DNA from: Fibrobacteria bacterium
Lineage (GTDB): Bacteria > Fibrobacterota > Fibrobacteria > UBA11236
NCBI GenBank assembly: GCA_021155885.1
Contig: JAJNBB010000009.1
Coordinates: forward strand, 1 to 48,052
Direction: 5' to 3'
DNA length: 48,052 nucleotides
Part shown: positions 35,831-45,528 of the stretch, piece by piece
Position numbering within the stretch: the stretch's first letter is position 1
Layout: the number at the start of each line of letters is the position of its first letter
Program-made: the position numbers and the translations under genes
The notes under the pieces: generated by a model
Database searches by the model: none
What the model was told of the DNA's origin: nothing
Seen by the model: the letters and a program-made list of their open reading frames with translations, nothing else

Positions 35831-37237
35831 TTGAAAAAACCCGCACGCGATCTCACGCAAGGCCCCGTTTTCGGCCACATCCTGCGCATGTCCCTGCCCG
35901 TGCTGATCGGCATGTCGGCGCAGCTTCTGCTCAACGTCATCGACGGAATCTACGTGGGCCGCCTGGGCCGCGCCGAAAGCGTCGCGGTCCTGAACTACGG
36001 CGTTCCCATTTTCTACCTGCTCTTCGCCTTCTTCAACGGCCTCAGCATCGGGACCTCGTCGGTGCTGGCGCGTTACATCGGCGCCCGGCGCGGCGCTGAT
36101 GCCGAACGCACTCTCGGACAGATCGTGTGGATCTGCCTGGGCGTCTTCGCCCTCGCGATGCTGGTCTATCCCCTCGCCGTGCCGCGCTACCTCGCCTTCC
36201 TCAGGGCGAGCCCCGAAACCACCGCCCTCACGCACGACTTTCTGACCTATCTGTTCCTGGGGATGCCCCTGATGATCCTCACCCTGATGCTGGGCGGAGG
36301 CCTGCGCGCCGAGGGCAACATGCGGACCCTCGCGAGCGCCCAGATTCTCGCCGTGCTGGCGAATATTTTCATCGCCCCGTTCTTCATTTTCGGCGCCTTC
36401 AAGGCTTTCGGCCTGGAGCTTCACGGATTGGGTTGGGGGGTCAAGGGCGCGGGGCTCGCCACGACCTTCGCGAACACCTTGGCGGCCCTGTACATCCTGC
36501 GCGCCTACCTCGCCGGCAAGACCCAGCTGCGCTGGATCAAATGGCCGGCCTGGAGCAATCTCGAGGGAGTGCGCGGCATCTTCAAGGTGGGCGTGCCTTC
36601 CAGCCTTTCGCAGATCCTGATCGGCTTGAACTGGATCCTGATGACGCGCATCGCCGCCAATTTCGACGAAGCCTCGGTGGCGGCCATCGGGATCGGCGGA
36701 CGCCTCGATCTGCTGGCGGTTTTCCCCGCCCTCGCGGTGATGACCGCCGTGCTGACCTTGGTGGGCCAAAACTTCGGCGCCGGCCGCGCCGACCGCGTGC
36801 GCGCGGCGGCCCGCGCCGGGCTGCTCACGGCGTTCGTCCTTCTGGCCTCGATCGGCCTGCTCGGGTTTCTCTTCCGCGAGGGGCTGATCGGGCTTTTCCA
36901 CCAGGACGCCGAAACGCACGCCTTGGCGGTGCACTATTTCAGCTGGCAGTGCCTGGGCTTCGCGCTGGTGGGAATCAACATCGTCTGCAGCGGGGCGTTC
37001 CAGGGAATCGGGCGCGGCCTGCCCTTTTTGCTGCTGACGACCATGCGCCTGCTGATGATAGCCGCGCCGCTCGCCTGGTACCTCTCCCTGCGCATCGGCC
37101 CCCTGGGCATGCACTACGCGCCCGTGATCGCCAACTTCGTCACGGCCGTGATCGCCCTGGCGTGGATCTTCGCGGCCCTTAAAAAACTTCCGGATCACCC
37201 CCGCCCGCGCCCGGGCGAACACCTGCCCGAGGCCTGA
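35831..37237 (+). CDS. MATE family multidrug/sodium antiporter
   Basis: The 468-residue polytopic protein has twelve hydrophobic segments. The start is KKPARDLTQGPVFGHILRMSLPVLIGMSAQLLLNVIDGIYVGRLG, typical of NorM/DinF-type MATE proteins (DLT.GPI...L...ALP.....Q.LY...D...VG). Internal features include GLSIGTSSVLARYIGA, GGGLRAEGNMRT and the second-half repeat GVPSSLSQILIGLNWILMT...AAIGIGGRLD and GAFQGIGRG. A TTG start at 35831 was chosen because it keeps the conserved N-terminal helix; TATATT is 10 bases upstream. The substrate is unknown. It is followed after 6 bases by a thioesterase gene. Confidence 0.9.
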   Translation: MKKPARDLTQGPVFGHILRMSLPVLIGMSAQLLLNVIDGIYVGRLGRAESVAVLNYGVPIFYLLFAFFNGLSIGTSSVLARYIGARRGADAERTLGQIVWICLGVFALAMLVYPLAVPRYLAFLRASPETTALTHDFLTYLFLGMPLMILTLMLGGGLRAEGNMRTLASAQILAVLANIFIAPFFIFGAFKAFGLELHGLGWGVKGAGLATTFANTLAALYILRAYLAGKTQLRWIKWPAWSNLEGVRGIFKVGVPSSLSQILIGLNWILMTRIAANFDEASVAAIGIGGRLDLLAVFPALAVMTAVLTLVGQNFGAGRADRVRAAARAGLLTAFVLLASIGLLGFLFREGLIGLFHQDAETHALAVHYFSWQCLGFALVGINIVCSGAFQGIGRGLPFLLLTTMRLLMIAAPLAWYLSLRIGPLGMHYAPVIANFVTAVIALAWIFAALKKLPDHPRPRPGEHLPEA

Positions 37238-37243
37238 GCGACC

Positions 37244-37675
37244 ATGAACCCGGCCCCCGAAAAATTCACCTCGGAGCTGGCGCTGCAGCCGCGTTATTCC
37301 GAAACCGACGCCATGGGGATCGTGTACTACGCCAACTACCTGATCTACTTCGAGGTGGCCCGCACGACCGCCCTTGCCGAGCTCGGGCACCCCTACTGGG
37401 AAATGGAAAAGCAGGGATGGCTGATCCCCGTGCTGACCGCGCACTGCGATTACCATCGTCCCGCGCGCTACGGCGACAACCTGCGCCTGCGCACCCGCCG
37501 GTCTCGCCTGGGCCGGGCCCGCATTCGTTTCGACTATGAACTGCGGCGCGAGGGAGAGGAAGCCCCGCTCGTGACCGGCCATACCGAACATGCCTTCATG
37601 AGCCCGGCCGGCAAGCCCTTGCGGCCGCCGAAGGAGCTGCTGGAGCTGTTCGCGGCCGAAGCCGCGGCGCATTAA
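37244..37675 (+). CDS. YbgC-like acyl-CoA thioesterase (4HBT hot-dog fold)
   Basis: The 143-residue hot-dog protein has the 4-hydroxybenzoyl-CoA thioesterase motif [27 protein letters not shown] with the catalytic Asp (ETDAMG). The [30 protein letters not shown] strand region follows. It is related to YbgC of the Tol-Pal cluster, but no tol genes are here. It lies 6 bases after the MATE gene and 29 before mgsA and is probably co-transcribed with both. The natural acyl group is unknown. Confidence 0.93.
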   Translation: MNPAPEKFTSELALQPRYSETDAMGIVYYANYLIYFEVARTTALAELGHPYWEMEKQGWLIPVLTAHCDYHRPARYGDNLRLRTRRSRLGRARIRFDYELRREGEEAPLVTGHTEHAFMSPAGKPLRPPKELLELFAAEAAAH

Positions 37676-37704
37676 TTTTTCGTCCAAACGAAACGAGGCC
37701 ATAT

Positions 37705-38196
37705 ATGGATACCCTGGACACCCCCGTCGACCCTTTCACGCTGCCCGGCGTCGTCCCTCTTCTCAAGGACAAGCACATCGCCCTCGTCGCCCACGACCAC
37801 AAGAAAAAAGACCTCGTGGAATGGGCCAAGTTCAACAAGATCCTGCTCAAGCACCATACCATCTACGCAACCGGCACGACGGGGACGTTGCTCGAAAAGG
37901 AACTCGGCATGCCGGTCGTCAAGTTTCAGAGCGGGCCTTTGGGCGGTGACCAGCAAATCGGGTCGAAAATCGTGGACGGGCAGATCAACTTCCTGATCTT
38001 TTTCTGGGACCCGCTCGAACCCGTTCCGCACGACCCCGACGTGAAGGCGCTGTTGCGGCTTGCCGTGGTCTGGAACATACCGATCGCGAACAACCGCGCC
38101 TCGGCCGACTTCCTGATCTCGTCCCCGCTGATGGATGAGATCTATCCGCGCCGGGTTCCGGATTACGAGGGATACCGGAATCGAACCATCGTTTAA
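37705..38196 (+). CDS. mgsA: Methylglyoxal synthase
   Basis: The 163-residue enzyme converts dihydroxyacetone phosphate to methylglyoxal as an overflow route of glycolysis. Motifs are [41 protein letters not shown], the catalytic [14 protein letters not shown] and [45 protein letters not shown]. Length is normal. A GAGG stretch precedes the ATG. It is the last gene of the MATE-thioesterase-mgsA group. The DJ-1 family protein at 26 kb could work in glyoxal defence, but this is inference. Confidence 0.96.
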   Translation: MDTLDTPVDPFTLPGVVPLLKDKHIALVAHDHKKKDLVEWAKFNKILLKHHTIYATGTTGTLLEKELGMPVVKFQSGPLGGDQQIGSKIVDGQINFLIFFWDPLEPVPHDPDVKALLRLAVVWNIPIANNRASADFLISSPLMDEIYPRRVPDYEGYRNRTIV

Positions 38197-38396
38197 GTTA
38201 TTTCCGTACCCTTTGCCATAGCATTGGTATTTTTTGGGCGTAATTGTATTAATTTACGCCTAAAATTACCCATAAGGCATTAAAAAGGAAACTAAACGAA
38301 TCTTATTTGTAGGGAATCAACAACCTTAAATGATACCTATGACTTAATTTGAGATTAAGTTGCATTCTTGTGTTTTTAAAAAAGGAGAGCTCGCTC
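38197..38396. other. AT-rich 200-base intergenic region with hairpins
   Basis: In contrast to the GC-rich genes, this gap is clearly AT-rich. It holds GGCGTAA-loop-TTACGCC (38237-38260), possibly the mgsA terminator though the T-run is poor. It also holds the inverted repeat CTTAAT-TTGAG-ATTAAG (38343-38359) and, directly before the next ATG, AAAAAAGGAGAG. The last inverted repeat is a candidate operator. Confidence 0.45.
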
Positions 38397-39860
38397 ATGA
38401 AAAAATGGACTGGATTACTGGCTTTGGCGTTGTGCGCCGGAATGGCCACCGCGCAGGATGATTATACCACGTGGACCTCGCAGCGCACCGTCAACCTGAA
38501 GACGACGGGCCTGACCCTGACGGGAACGACCCGGAATTTCCCGCTGCTGGTTCGCGTCAACGCGACGCACGCCGACGTGTTCACCTCTTCCAAGGGCAAG
38601 GGCGCGGACATCCGCTTCGTGCGCGGCACCCCGATGCGCCGCCTGCCCCACCAGGTCGAGCGCTGGGACAGCGCCGGCAAGCTGGCCGAGATCTGGGTTC
38701 TCGTCGACAGCCTTCCCGCCGGGGGCGTGACCGACATCAAGATGCTGTATAACAAGGCCGGCGCGGCCGACAGCTCGCAAAACCGCGGCGGCCGGGCGGT
38801 GTTCGATTCCACCAACGGGTTCGTCAGCGTGTGGCATCTCGGTGATTCGACCGGCGCCAATCCGCGTCCCAACCAGATCAAGAACGGCCCCACGGCCGTC
38901 CTGAAGAACTTCGGCATGCCGACGGTGGAAGACCCCACCCCGGTCCCGTACACGCCCAAGGATGGCATCATCGGCTTCGCCGACTCGCTGCGCGGCGGCG
39001 CCGGCGACGACCTCACCGGCACCAAGGACTTTATCGATCTGAACCGCCGCGGCTACCAGAACTTCTCCGATTTCAGTACCGGCTTCACGTTCTCCATGTG
39101 GGTTTACAGCAACGGCCCGCTGTTCGCGGAGCGCTTCGTCGAAATGCTTGACGACACCACCTCCTCGGCCTCGAGCGACACGCGCATCATCCTCTTCGGC
39201 AACCGCACCGATCCGGTGCCCAACGGCCTTTCGGTCCGCTGGGGCTCGGGCGGCGTCTACAACAGCCCGATGGAACTGTATACCGGAAACCAGTGGTTCC
39301 ACATCACCTACGCGAAGCAGGGCGGCAACGCCCCCATGAACCTCTTTGTGAACGGCGTGCTGAGAGACTCGACGCCCGCCTTGCCCGATCTCGCGGTGGG
39401 CCTGCGCAATTACGTCTACATGGGCCGCTCCTCGGTAACCCCCAGCGATCCGTACTTCCAAGGCAAGTTCGACGAGGTCCAGGTCTCCAAGGTCGGCCGT
39501 TCCGCCGACTGGGCCAAGCTGACCTACGCGATCCAGAAGCCCGGCATCAGCGTGCTGGACACGAATACCCTGGTGAGCATCTCAGATGCGCCTTCCGTCG
39601 CCTCCAAGGGCCTGTTCTCGGCCCGCACCGCCGGATCGGGCATGCAGTTCTTCCTGCCCGCGGCGAAGGCCGGCCGCCTTTCGGTGGTCGATCTCTGGGG
39701 CCGCACGGTCTGGTCGCGCAATATCCCGGCCGGCGTCACCGCCGTCACCTGGAACGGCAAGGCCACCCGGGGTTCCGCGGCACGCGGCGTGTACGTCGCC
39801 CGCTTCGTGCCGGCGGGATCCACCGTCCCGATGGAGCGCCGGTTCACGTTGAACCCCTGA
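38397..39860 (+). CDS. Secreted DUF2341-LamG protein with FlgD-like C-terminal domain
   Basis: The 487-residue exported protein has a signal peptide (MKKWTGLLALALCAGMATAQ). A DUF2341 domain (about residues 25-130: RNFPLLVRVNATHADVFTSSKGKGADIRFV, AEIWVLVDSL) is followed by a concanavalin A/LamG-type domain (about 145-390: GFVSVWHLGD, FTFSMWVYSNGP, WFHITYAKQGG, MNLFVNGVLRDS, GKFDEVQVSKVGRSADWAKL). The C-terminus GRLSVVDLWGRTVWSRNIPAGVTAVTWNGK...AARGVYVARFV is a FlgD-Ig/sorting-type domain. In Fibrobacter such proteins are secreted, often as carbohydrate-binding or adhesive factors; the ligand here is unknown. AAAGGAGAG precedes the ATG; an earlier in-frame TTG was rejected. A perfect terminator follows. 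Confidence 0.9.
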   Translation: MKKWTGLLALALCAGMATAQDDYTTWTSQRTVNLKTTGLTLTGTTRNFPLLVRVNATHADVFTSSKGKGADIRFVRGTPMRRLPHQVERWDSAGKLAEIWVLVDSLPAGGVTDIKMLYNKAGAADSSQNRGGRAVFDSTNGFVSVWHLGDSTGANPRPNQIKNGPTAVLKNFGMPTVEDPTPVPYTPKDGIIGFADSLRGGAGDDLTGTKDFIDLNRRGYQNFSDFSTGFTFSMWVYSNGPLFAERFVEMLDDTTSSASSDTRIILFGNRTDPVPNGLSVRWGSGGVYNSPMELYTGNQWFHITYAKQGGNAPMNLFVNGVLRDSTPALPDLAVGLRNYVYMGRSSVTPSDPYFQGKFDEVQVSKVGRSADWAKLTYAIQKPGISVLDTNTLVSISDAPSVASKGLFSARTAGSGMQFFLPAAKAGRLSVVDLWGRTVWSRNIPAGVTAVTWNGKATRGSAARGVYVARFVPAGSTVPMERRFTLNP

Positions 39861-39894
39861 TCCGTGCCTGATCGGGCCGCCCCGGCGGCCCTCC

Positions 39895-39934
39895 ATGAAA
39901 AAGGGGAAGCGGAAAACCGCTTCCCCTTTTTCAT
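39895..39934. terminator. Bidirectional intrinsic terminator, 18-bp perfect stem
   Basis: ATGAAAAAGGGGAAGCGG pairs perfectly with CCGCTTCCCCTTTTTCAT around AAAA. It serves the DUF2341 gene (+) and the convergent membrane protein gene (-). Confidence 0.93.
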
Positions 39935-39949
39935 GCCCTCATTTTTGCT

Positions 39950-40480
39950 TCAGGCCCAGAACCACCGGGCGAAACGTCTTTCGTTGCGAACGCCCCAGGT
40001 CAGGATCATCAGCCCCACCACGCCGACGCCGCAGACGACGCCTCCCCACCATAGAACCGAGAGCAGGGGCGTCACCTTGTGGCCGGAGACGTCCGGCTGG
40101 GTGACGAACAGCGCGACGCCCACGCTGAAAACCTTGAAGAAGCCCGCGCCGATGTCGCGGATGGTGCGGAACCGCAGGGCGCGGGGCAGAAAGTTCACAT
40201 CGTGATGCCAGCGCGGTCCCGTGGAGTCCTTCGTCATTTCCCGCATGAAGTCGGACAACACCCCGATGATCAGGTCGTGGTGGATTCCCAGGAGGGCGCT
40301 GGCCAGGGCGAGGTACGGGATGGCCAGCGCGAATTCGACCCGGTCGGGGTTGGTGAGCGCGGCCGAAAGCAAGGTCCCCGAAAGCACCATGTAGTAGAGC
40401 ATGACCAGTTCGCGGGACTGGATGCGCGACCCGATCTCGGGTCCGAGGGTGATGTAGCGGGCGTCCTGGCTGACCGACAT
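39950..40480 (-). CDS. Small integral membrane protein of unknown function
   Basis: The 176-residue protein has about four hydrophobic segments: [56 protein letters not shown] and [25 protein letters not shown] cytoplasmic-looking loop ([33 protein letters not shown]) carries two His. The start is supported by AAGGAGCTTCGC before the ATG. It is divergent from purC with a 96-base spacer. I do not recognise the family. Confidence 0.8.
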   Translation of the reverse strand: MSVSQDARYITLGPEIGSRIQSRELVMLYYMVLSGTLLSAALTNPDRVEFALAIPYLALASALLGIHHDLIIGVLSDFMREMTKDSTGPRWHHDVNFLPRALRFRTIRDIGAGFFKVFSVGVALFVTQPDVSGHKVTPLLSVLWWGGVVCGVGVVGLMILTWGVRNERRFARWFWA

Positions 40481-40576
40481 GCGAAGCTCCTTGCGGGGGG
40501 ATGGCCCAAAAATAAGTCGCGCCGGGAGGTTCCCGGCCCGGAGACCGCCACCCCGTTTTTCCTAACTTTCCCTGCC

Positions 40577-41464
40577 GTGCCTACCCCCACCGAACCCCAT
40601 ATCACCGAATTCCCGTTGTTTCGCCGCGGCAAGGTCCGCGACGTGTACGACCTCGGAGAAAACCTGCTCATCGTCGCCTCGGACCGCATTTCGGCGTTCG
40701 ACGTGGTGCTGCCGACGGCCATTCCCGACAAGGGACGCATCCTGACCCAGTTGTCGCTTTTCTGGTTCGAGTTCCTCAAGGAGCCGAACCACCTGGTGAC
40801 CGCGGACGTCCAGTACTTTCCCTCGGCGCTCAAGCCCTACCGGGACTACCTGCGCGGACGCTCGATGCTGGTGAAAAAGGCCGAACGGTACGACGTGGAA
40901 TGCGTGGTGCGCGGTTACCTGGCCGGATCGGGCTGGAAGGATTACCAGCGCACCGGCATGGTGTGCGGCATTCCCCTGCCCCTGGACCTGAACCAAAGCG
41001 CGAAGCTCCCCCAGCCCCTGTTCACGCCCGCGGCGAAGAACGACATCGGGCACGACGAGAACATCTCCTTCGAGGAAATGATCGAGATCACCGGGGAGGA
41101 GGTCGCCGAGGAGCTGCGGGAGCGCAGCATCAAGATCTACCAGCGCGCGCGCGACTACGCGAAGCAGTGCGGGGTGATCCTGGCCGACACCAAGTTCGAG
41201 TTCGGGACGAAGGACGGCGAGATCATCCTGATCGACGAAGTCCTGACGCCCGATTCCTCGCGCTTCTGGCCCGCCGCCGGCTACCAGGAAGGCCGCGACC
41301 AGAAGAGCTTCGACAAGCAGTACCTGCGCGACTGGCTCGAGACGCTCGCCTGGAACAAGGAAGCGCCGGGGCCCGAGCTGCCGGCCGACGTGGTGGAAAA
41401 TACCCGCAACAAATACCTCGAAGCCTACAAGCTTCTGACCGGAAAGGAATTTCGTGCCGACTAG
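40577..41464 (+). CDS. purC: Phosphoribosylaminoimidazole-succinocarboxamide synthase (SAICAR synthase)
   Basis: The 295-residue purine enzyme joins CAIR and aspartate. Motifs are [99 protein letters not shown] and [14 protein letters not shown] start at 40577 was chosen because it begins [24 protein letters not shown]; upstream frame is non-coding. TAACTT lies 8 bases before the GTG. The gene overlaps purH by 11 bases, so the two are translationally coupled. Confidence 0.96.
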   Translation: MPTPTEPHITEFPLFRRGKVRDVYDLGENLLIVASDRISAFDVVLPTAIPDKGRILTQLSLFWFEFLKEPNHLVTADVQYFPSALKPYRDYLRGRSMLVKKAERYDVECVVRGYLAGSGWKDYQRTGMVCGIPLPLDLNQSAKLPQPLFTPAAKNDIGHDENISFEEMIEITGEEVAEELRERSIKIYQRARDYAKQCGVILADTKFEFGTKDGEIILIDEVLTPDSSRFWPAAGYQEGRDQKSFDKQYLRDWLETLAWNKEAPGPELPADVVENTRNKYLEAYKLLTGKEFRAD

Positions 41465-43088
41465 CGCCCCCAAGACCGCATTGATCAGCGTTTCGGAAAA
41501 GCGGGGGCTGCTGCCCTTCGCGCAGGGGCTGCACAAGCTCGGCTGGCGCATCCTCAGCACGGGCGGCACGCTCAAGCACCTGAACGACGGCGGCGTGCCG
41601 GCCGTCCAGGTCTCGGAGCACACCGGTTCGCCCGAGATCCTCGACGGGCGCGTGAAGACCCTTCACCCCCGCATCCACGGCGGCATCCTGGCGCGCCGCG
41701 CCGACGCCGACCACGTGAGGCAGCTCGGCGAACACAAGATCGACCCCATCGACGCGGTCGTGGTGAACCTCTACCCGTTCCGCGAGACCGTGGCGAAGGA
41801 AGGCGTGCTGCTGGACGACGCCATCGAGAACATCGACATCGGGGGGCCGAGCATGCTGCGCTCCTCGGCGAAGAACCACGCCGACGTGACGGTGATCTGC
41901 GACCCCGACGACTATGCCCCCGTGCTGGCCGAACTGGAATCGAAGGGCGAGACCTCCCTCGAGACCCGCCGCCGCCTCGCCGTCACGGCCTTCCGCCACA
42001 CCGCCGACTACGATTCCGCCATCGACGCGTACCTTTCGAAGGCCCTGCTCGGCGAATCGGTGCTGCGCCTGGGATTCCAGCCGGGCTCGGTGCTGCGCTA
42101 CGGCGAGAACGACCACCAGAAGGCCTCCTTCTATCCCGAGTTTCCGGGCGCCTCGGGCGGGGAAAAAAACCTCGGCTCCGCCCGGCAGCTTCACGGCAAG
42201 GAACTGAGCTATAACAACCTGGTCGACGCCGACGCGGCCCTCGAGGCCGTGCGCGACCTGGAAGGCGACATCGCCGTCTCCATCATCAAGCACATGAACC
42301 CTTGCGGCTACGCGACGGGCGCCACCCTCGCCGAGGCCTTCGAGGCCGCCTGGCAGGGCGACCCCGTGTCGGCCTTCGGGTCGGTGATCGCCGTGACCCG
42401 CAAGGTCGACCTGGCCACCGCCGAGTTGCTCAAGGGCCGCTTCGTCGAGCTGCTGATCGCTCCCGGGTTCGACGCGGACGCGCTCGACTCGCTGAAAAAG
42501 AAGAGCAAGGACCTGCGCCTTCTTGACCTGGGCGAAATGACCCCGCCGCGGCCCCGGAAGGTGTACAAGCACATCCTCGGCGGCATGCTCGAACAGGACC
42601 GCGACGTCCAGCTCTCGCGCAAATGGGAATCCCCCACCGCCGCGAAGCTGCCGGAGGCCTTGGGGCCCCTCGCCGAGTTCACCTGGAAGGCCTGCAAGCA
42701 CATCAAGTCCAACGCCATCGCGATCGGCTACGAGTACGCGCCGGGCCGGTACACCTTGGTCGGCATGGGCCCGGGCCAGCCGAACCGCATCGACTCGAAC
42801 CTGCTGCTCGCGCAGCCCCGCGCGCGGGAGAACCTGGGCCGCATGGCGCAGGCGAAAGGCCTGGAGGGGGCCGCGGCCGAAACCTTCGTGAAGGAGGCCC
42901 TGGGGCGCTGCGTGATGGCGTCGGACGCCTTCTTCCCCTTCGACGACAACGTCAAGGCGGCCCACCAGGGGGGCCTCCGGTACATCGTGCAGCCGGGGGG
43001 CTCGCTCCGCGACGCCGAAGTGATCGCCACGGCCGACCAACTGGGCATCGCCTTGGTCTTTACCGGCAATCGCCACTTCCGGCACTAA
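41454..43088 (+). CDS. purH: AICAR transformylase/IMP cyclohydrolase
   Basis: The 544-residue bifunctional enzyme does the last two steps of IMP synthesis. The N-terminal IMP cyclohydrolase has [20 protein letters not shown] and [11 protein letters not shown], then [19 protein letters not shown] and [29 protein letters not shown]. The transformylase half has [41 protein letters not shown] and [34 protein letters not shown]. The GTG start lies within the end of purC and has AAAGGA 5-6 bases upstream. A third gene (Smg-like) follows after 6 bases. Confidence 0.97.
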   Translation: MPTSAPKTALISVSEKRGLLPFAQGLHKLGWRILSTGGTLKHLNDGGVPAVQVSEHTGSPEILDGRVKTLHPRIHGGILARRADADHVRQLGEHKIDPIDAVVVNLYPFRETVAKEGVLLDDAIENIDIGGPSMLRSSAKNHADVTVICDPDDYAPVLAELESKGETSLETRRRLAVTAFRHTADYDSAIDAYLSKALLGESVLRLGFQPGSVLRYGENDHQKASFYPEFPGASGGEKNLGSARQLHGKELSYNNLVDADAALEAVRDLEGDIAVSIIKHMNPCGYATGATLAEAFEAAWQGDPVSAFGSVIAVTRKVDLATAELLKGRFVELLIAPGFDADALDSLKKKSKDLRLLDLGEMTPPRPRKVYKHILGGMLEQDRDVQLSRKWESPTAAKLPEALGPLAEFTWKACKHIKSNAIAIGYEYAPGRYTLVGMGPGQPNRIDSNLLLAQPRARENLGRMAQAKGLEGAAAETFVKEALGRCVMASDAFFPFDDNVKAAHQGGLRYIVQPGGSLRDAEVIATADQLGIALVFTGNRHFRH

Positions 43089-43094
43089 ACCGCG

Positions 43095-43541
43095 ATGGAA
43101 ACGGGTCTTCAGCACAACCCCCTGTGGCCCAGCGCCCTGGGAGCCGTGCAGGCGCACTTCAGGCGCTGGAAGGAGCAGGGAGACGGCTCCAGGCGCCGCT
43201 GGACGGCGCTGGCGGGCGATCTGACGGCCCTGGGGCTCGACAACGCCACGCGGGACATCCTGCTGGGCTGGGCCGATTCCCGGGCTTCCCAGGCCCTCTC
43301 CGAGCCTCTGCGGCTGCGCCTGCTGCACCCCATGGAGCGGGAACTGCTCACCACCGAGGCCTACGGCTATCTGCTCGACCTGTACCGCCTGGGCCTGCTC
43401 GGCATTCTCGGCCTCGAGCAGGTGCTCGAGGCGACCGCGACCCTGACGCGCCTGCCGGCGATGCGGGAACAAGTCGAGATCCTGGCGCAACGCGTGGTTT
43501 CCGAAAGCGTCTCGGCGCAGGGATTCGGAACGGCGCATTAA
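43095..43541 (+). CDS. Smg/DUF494-like protein
   Basis: The 148-residue soluble protein has the feature LRLRLLHPMERELLTTEAYGYLLDLYRLGLLGILGLEQVLEATATL, which resembles the DUF494/Smg pattern (LR.L.P.E...L...A.G.L..L...G.L......E.V....), and a C-terminal helical part. Smg is a small helical protein linked in E. coli to the smf/fmt region; its molecular role is unclear. It follows purH by 6 bases and ends the pur transcript. The family call is moderate. Confidence 0.6.
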   Translation: METGLQHNPLWPSALGAVQAHFRRWKEQGDGSRRRWTALAGDLTALGLDNATRDILLGWADSRASQALSEPLRLRLLHPMERELLTTEAYGYLLDLYRLGLLGILGLEQVLEATATLTRLPAMREQVEILAQRVVSESVSAQGFGTAH

Positions 43542-43641
43542 CCGAAGTTAAGGAACGTCGCAGTTTAGTTGAAATAAAGCGGCGTCCCGTAAAAAACCCA
43601 GGTACATTCGAATCGCGGACATCAACCTGAAAGGATCTCGA
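43542..43641. other. Promoter region of a lipoprotein gene
   Basis: The 100-base gap has only weak inverted elements (ACGTCGC/GCGGCGT near 43555-43587). GAAAGGATCTCG precedes the next ATG as a ribosome-binding site. Confidence 0.35.
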
Positions 43642-44217
43642 ATGCGCCTGTTCCTCACCCTGTTATCCACCACCCTCACGGCAATCGGAATGACCCTGCA
43701 AGGCTGCACGGGCGGCGACGATAGCACCACCCGCTACTGCGGCGTCAGTGAGGCCGTCGAAACGGAAAAGGTGTTGACCCCGGCCAACCCCTCATTGGAA
43801 CTCTCGACGGCCCCGGGAGACTCCGCGTTTACGGACGGAGTCTGCGGGGTCCAATTCCAATTGAGTTTCGGATTCGCGGACGATAGCCTGCAGGCCCTCG
43901 CCTTCTCCGACGGACCGTTCGCCATACCCCTTGCGGGACTCGTGGGGAATTCGCCAAACCTGTTTTTCATGAACGACAGCGTGCGCCAATTCAGCAAATG
44001 GAGCGACTTCCGCCCTCCGGTCCACGCATTCGACACCACGCTCCATTTTCTCAGCACTTGGACGCACCCTGAAGGCCCAGCGCGTCGGGGAACCTATACG
44101 ATTCGGGCCTCCCTCTCCCCGACCATCACGAACCCGGACAGCAGTGTTTACGTGCGAGCCCGCATACGCTACTACAAAGGCACCCCCTACAACGGGTACA
44201 ACGAGACCTACTACTAA
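43642..44217 (+). CDS. Predicted lipoprotein of unknown function
   Basis: The 191-residue protein has a type II signal peptide (MRLFLTLLSTTLTAIGMTLQGC, lipobox LQGC at about Cys22). The mature part begins TGGDDSTTRYCGVSEAVE; two further Cys (RYCGV, GVCGV) could form a disulfide. The rest is beta-rich (VQFQLSFGFADDSLQ, RGTYTIRASLSPTI, SVYVRARIRYYKGTPYNGYNETYY) and ends with aromatic residues, reminiscent of outer-membrane-associated proteins. I recognise no domain. Its TAA is directly followed by the trmFO ATG with no spacer. Confidence 0.75.
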   Translation: MRLFLTLLSTTLTAIGMTLQGCTGGDDSTTRYCGVSEAVETEKVLTPANPSLELSTAPGDSAFTDGVCGVQFQLSFGFADDSLQALAFSDGPFAIPLAGLVGNSPNLFFMNDSVRQFSKWSDFRPPVHAFDTTLHFLSTWTHPEGPARRGTYTIRASLSPTITNPDSSVYVRARIRYYKGTPYNGYNETYY

Positions 44218-45528
44218 ATGCGCATTAAAGTAATCGGAGGCGGCCTTTCCGGCTGCGAAGCCGCCCTGCAGCTGGCCGACGCCGGCCACGAGGTCGACCT
44301 CCACGAGATGCGCCCGCGCGTCCAGACCCCCGCCCACAAAACCGGCGACCTCGCCGAGCTCGTGTGCTCCAACTCGTTCAAAGGGCTCGCGCGCACGGGC
44401 GCGCACGGACTGCTCAAGGAAGAACTCGGCCGCCTGGGATCGAAGCTCCTTCCCCTCGCCTACGCCGCGCGCGTCCCCGCGGGCGAGAGCCTCGCCATCG
44501 ACCGCGAAGCCTTCTCCGCCAAGGTCCGGGAGGCCGTCGAGTCCCGCTCCGCCATACGCCTTGTCCGTGAGGAAGTCCGCGCGCTCGACCCCGACGCCTG
44601 GACGATCCTGGCCACCGGCCCTCTCACTTCGGAATCGCTCGCGCAGGATTTGTTCTCCCGCGTTTCCGAGTCCGGCGGAAAGCGCCTGTTCTTCTTCGAT
44701 TCCATCGCGCCGGTGGTCACCGCCGAAAGCCTGGACCACGAAATCCTCTACGCCCGCAACCGCTGGGACAAGGGCGACGCGCCCGACTTTCTCAACGTGC
44801 CGCTGAACGAGGAGGAATACCACGCCTTCGTCGACGCCCTCGTGGCGGCCGACACCGTGGAGGCGAAGCCCTTCGAAAAGGGGCAATTATTCGAGGGATG
44901 CCTGCCGATCGAAGAGATGGCCCGCCGGGGACGGGAGACCTTGCGCTTCGGTCCGATGCGCCCGATCGGACTGCCCGACCCTCGCACGGGCGCGGACCCG
45001 TTCGCCGTCATCCAGTTGCGCGCCGAGAACGCGCAAAAAACCCTATACAACCTGGTGGGATTCCAAACGCGCCTCAAGTGGGGCACGCAGAAGGAAATCC
45101 TGACGCGCATCCCGGGATTGCGCGCCGCGGAATTCGCGCGCTTCGGCGCGATGCACCGCAACACCTTCCTCGACGCCCCCAAGGTCCTCGAGCATACCTT
45201 GCGCCTGAAGGGCACGAAGATATTCTGCGCGGGCCAGATCACCGGCGCCGAGGGTTATACCGAGGCCCTTTCCACCGGGCTCTACGCGGCCTCGATGCTG
45301 CACGCCGCGCTCCGGGACGAAACCGCCGCGCGAAACTTCCGCTGGCCCGAGGGCACCTGCATCCGCGCGCTCACGGAACACCTCACCTACCCCAACGCCG
45401 ACTTCCAGCCCATGAATTTCAACTTCGGGCTCCTGCCCGTGCGCGACGGCTGGCGCAAAAGCCAACGCAAGGAAATGCAAATCAAAACGTGCGTCGAGGC
45501 GTGGGAAGGTTTTGATCCCATGGGATAA
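44218..45528 (+). CDS. trmFO: Folate- and FAD-dependent tRNA m5U54 methyltransferase
   Basis: The 436-residue enzyme makes ribothymidine at tRNA position 54 using methylenetetrahydrofolate. The FAD loop is KVIGGGLSGCEAALQLADAGHEVDLHEMRP. The catalytic Cys is Cys50 in ELVCSNSFKG; a second conserved Cys lies in EGCLPIEEMARRG. Further hallmarks are GPLTSESL, YARNRWDKGDAPDFLN, GFQTRLKWGTQKEILTRIPGL and FCAGQITGAEGYTE. The ATG directly follows the lipoprotein TAA, so ribosomes may reinitiate. mnmG, a related FAD tRNA enzyme, lies 0.7 kb away on the other strand. Confidence 0.97.
   Translation: MRIKVIGGGLSGCEAALQLADAGHEVDLHEMRPRVQTPAHKTGDLAELVCSNSFKGLARTGAHGLLKEELGRLGSKLLPLAYAARVPAGESLAIDREAFSAKVREAVESRSAIRLVREEVRALDPDAWTILATGPLTSESLAQDLFSRVSESGGKRLFFFDSIAPVVTAESLDHEILYARNRWDKGDAPDFLNVPLNEEEYHAFVDALVAADTVEAKPFEKGQLFEGCLPIEEMARRGRETLRFGPMRPIGLPDPRTGADPFAVIQLRAENAQKTLYNLVGFQTRLKWGTQKEILTRIPGLRAAEFARFGAMHRNTFLDAPKVLEHTLRLKGTKIFCAGQITGAEGYTEALSTGLYAASMLHAALRDETAARNFRWPEGTCIRALTEHLTYPNADFQPMNFNFGLLPVRDGWRKSQRKEMQIKTCVEAWEGFDPMG

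Noticed and set aside
35768-37702. A 644-codon minus-strand frame opposite the MATE and thioesterase genes
   Set aside because: Composition (Gly/Arg/Gln/His-rich) is typical of antisense GC-rich DNA and no motif is present.
38349-38396. Upstream TTG start for the DUF2341 protein
   Set aside because: The ATG at 38397 begins a standard signal peptide and has a strong ribosome-binding site; the upstream codons cover the candidate operator.
41223-43538. A 771-codon minus-strand frame opposite purC/purH
   Set aside because: Shadow of the two well-conserved purine genes.
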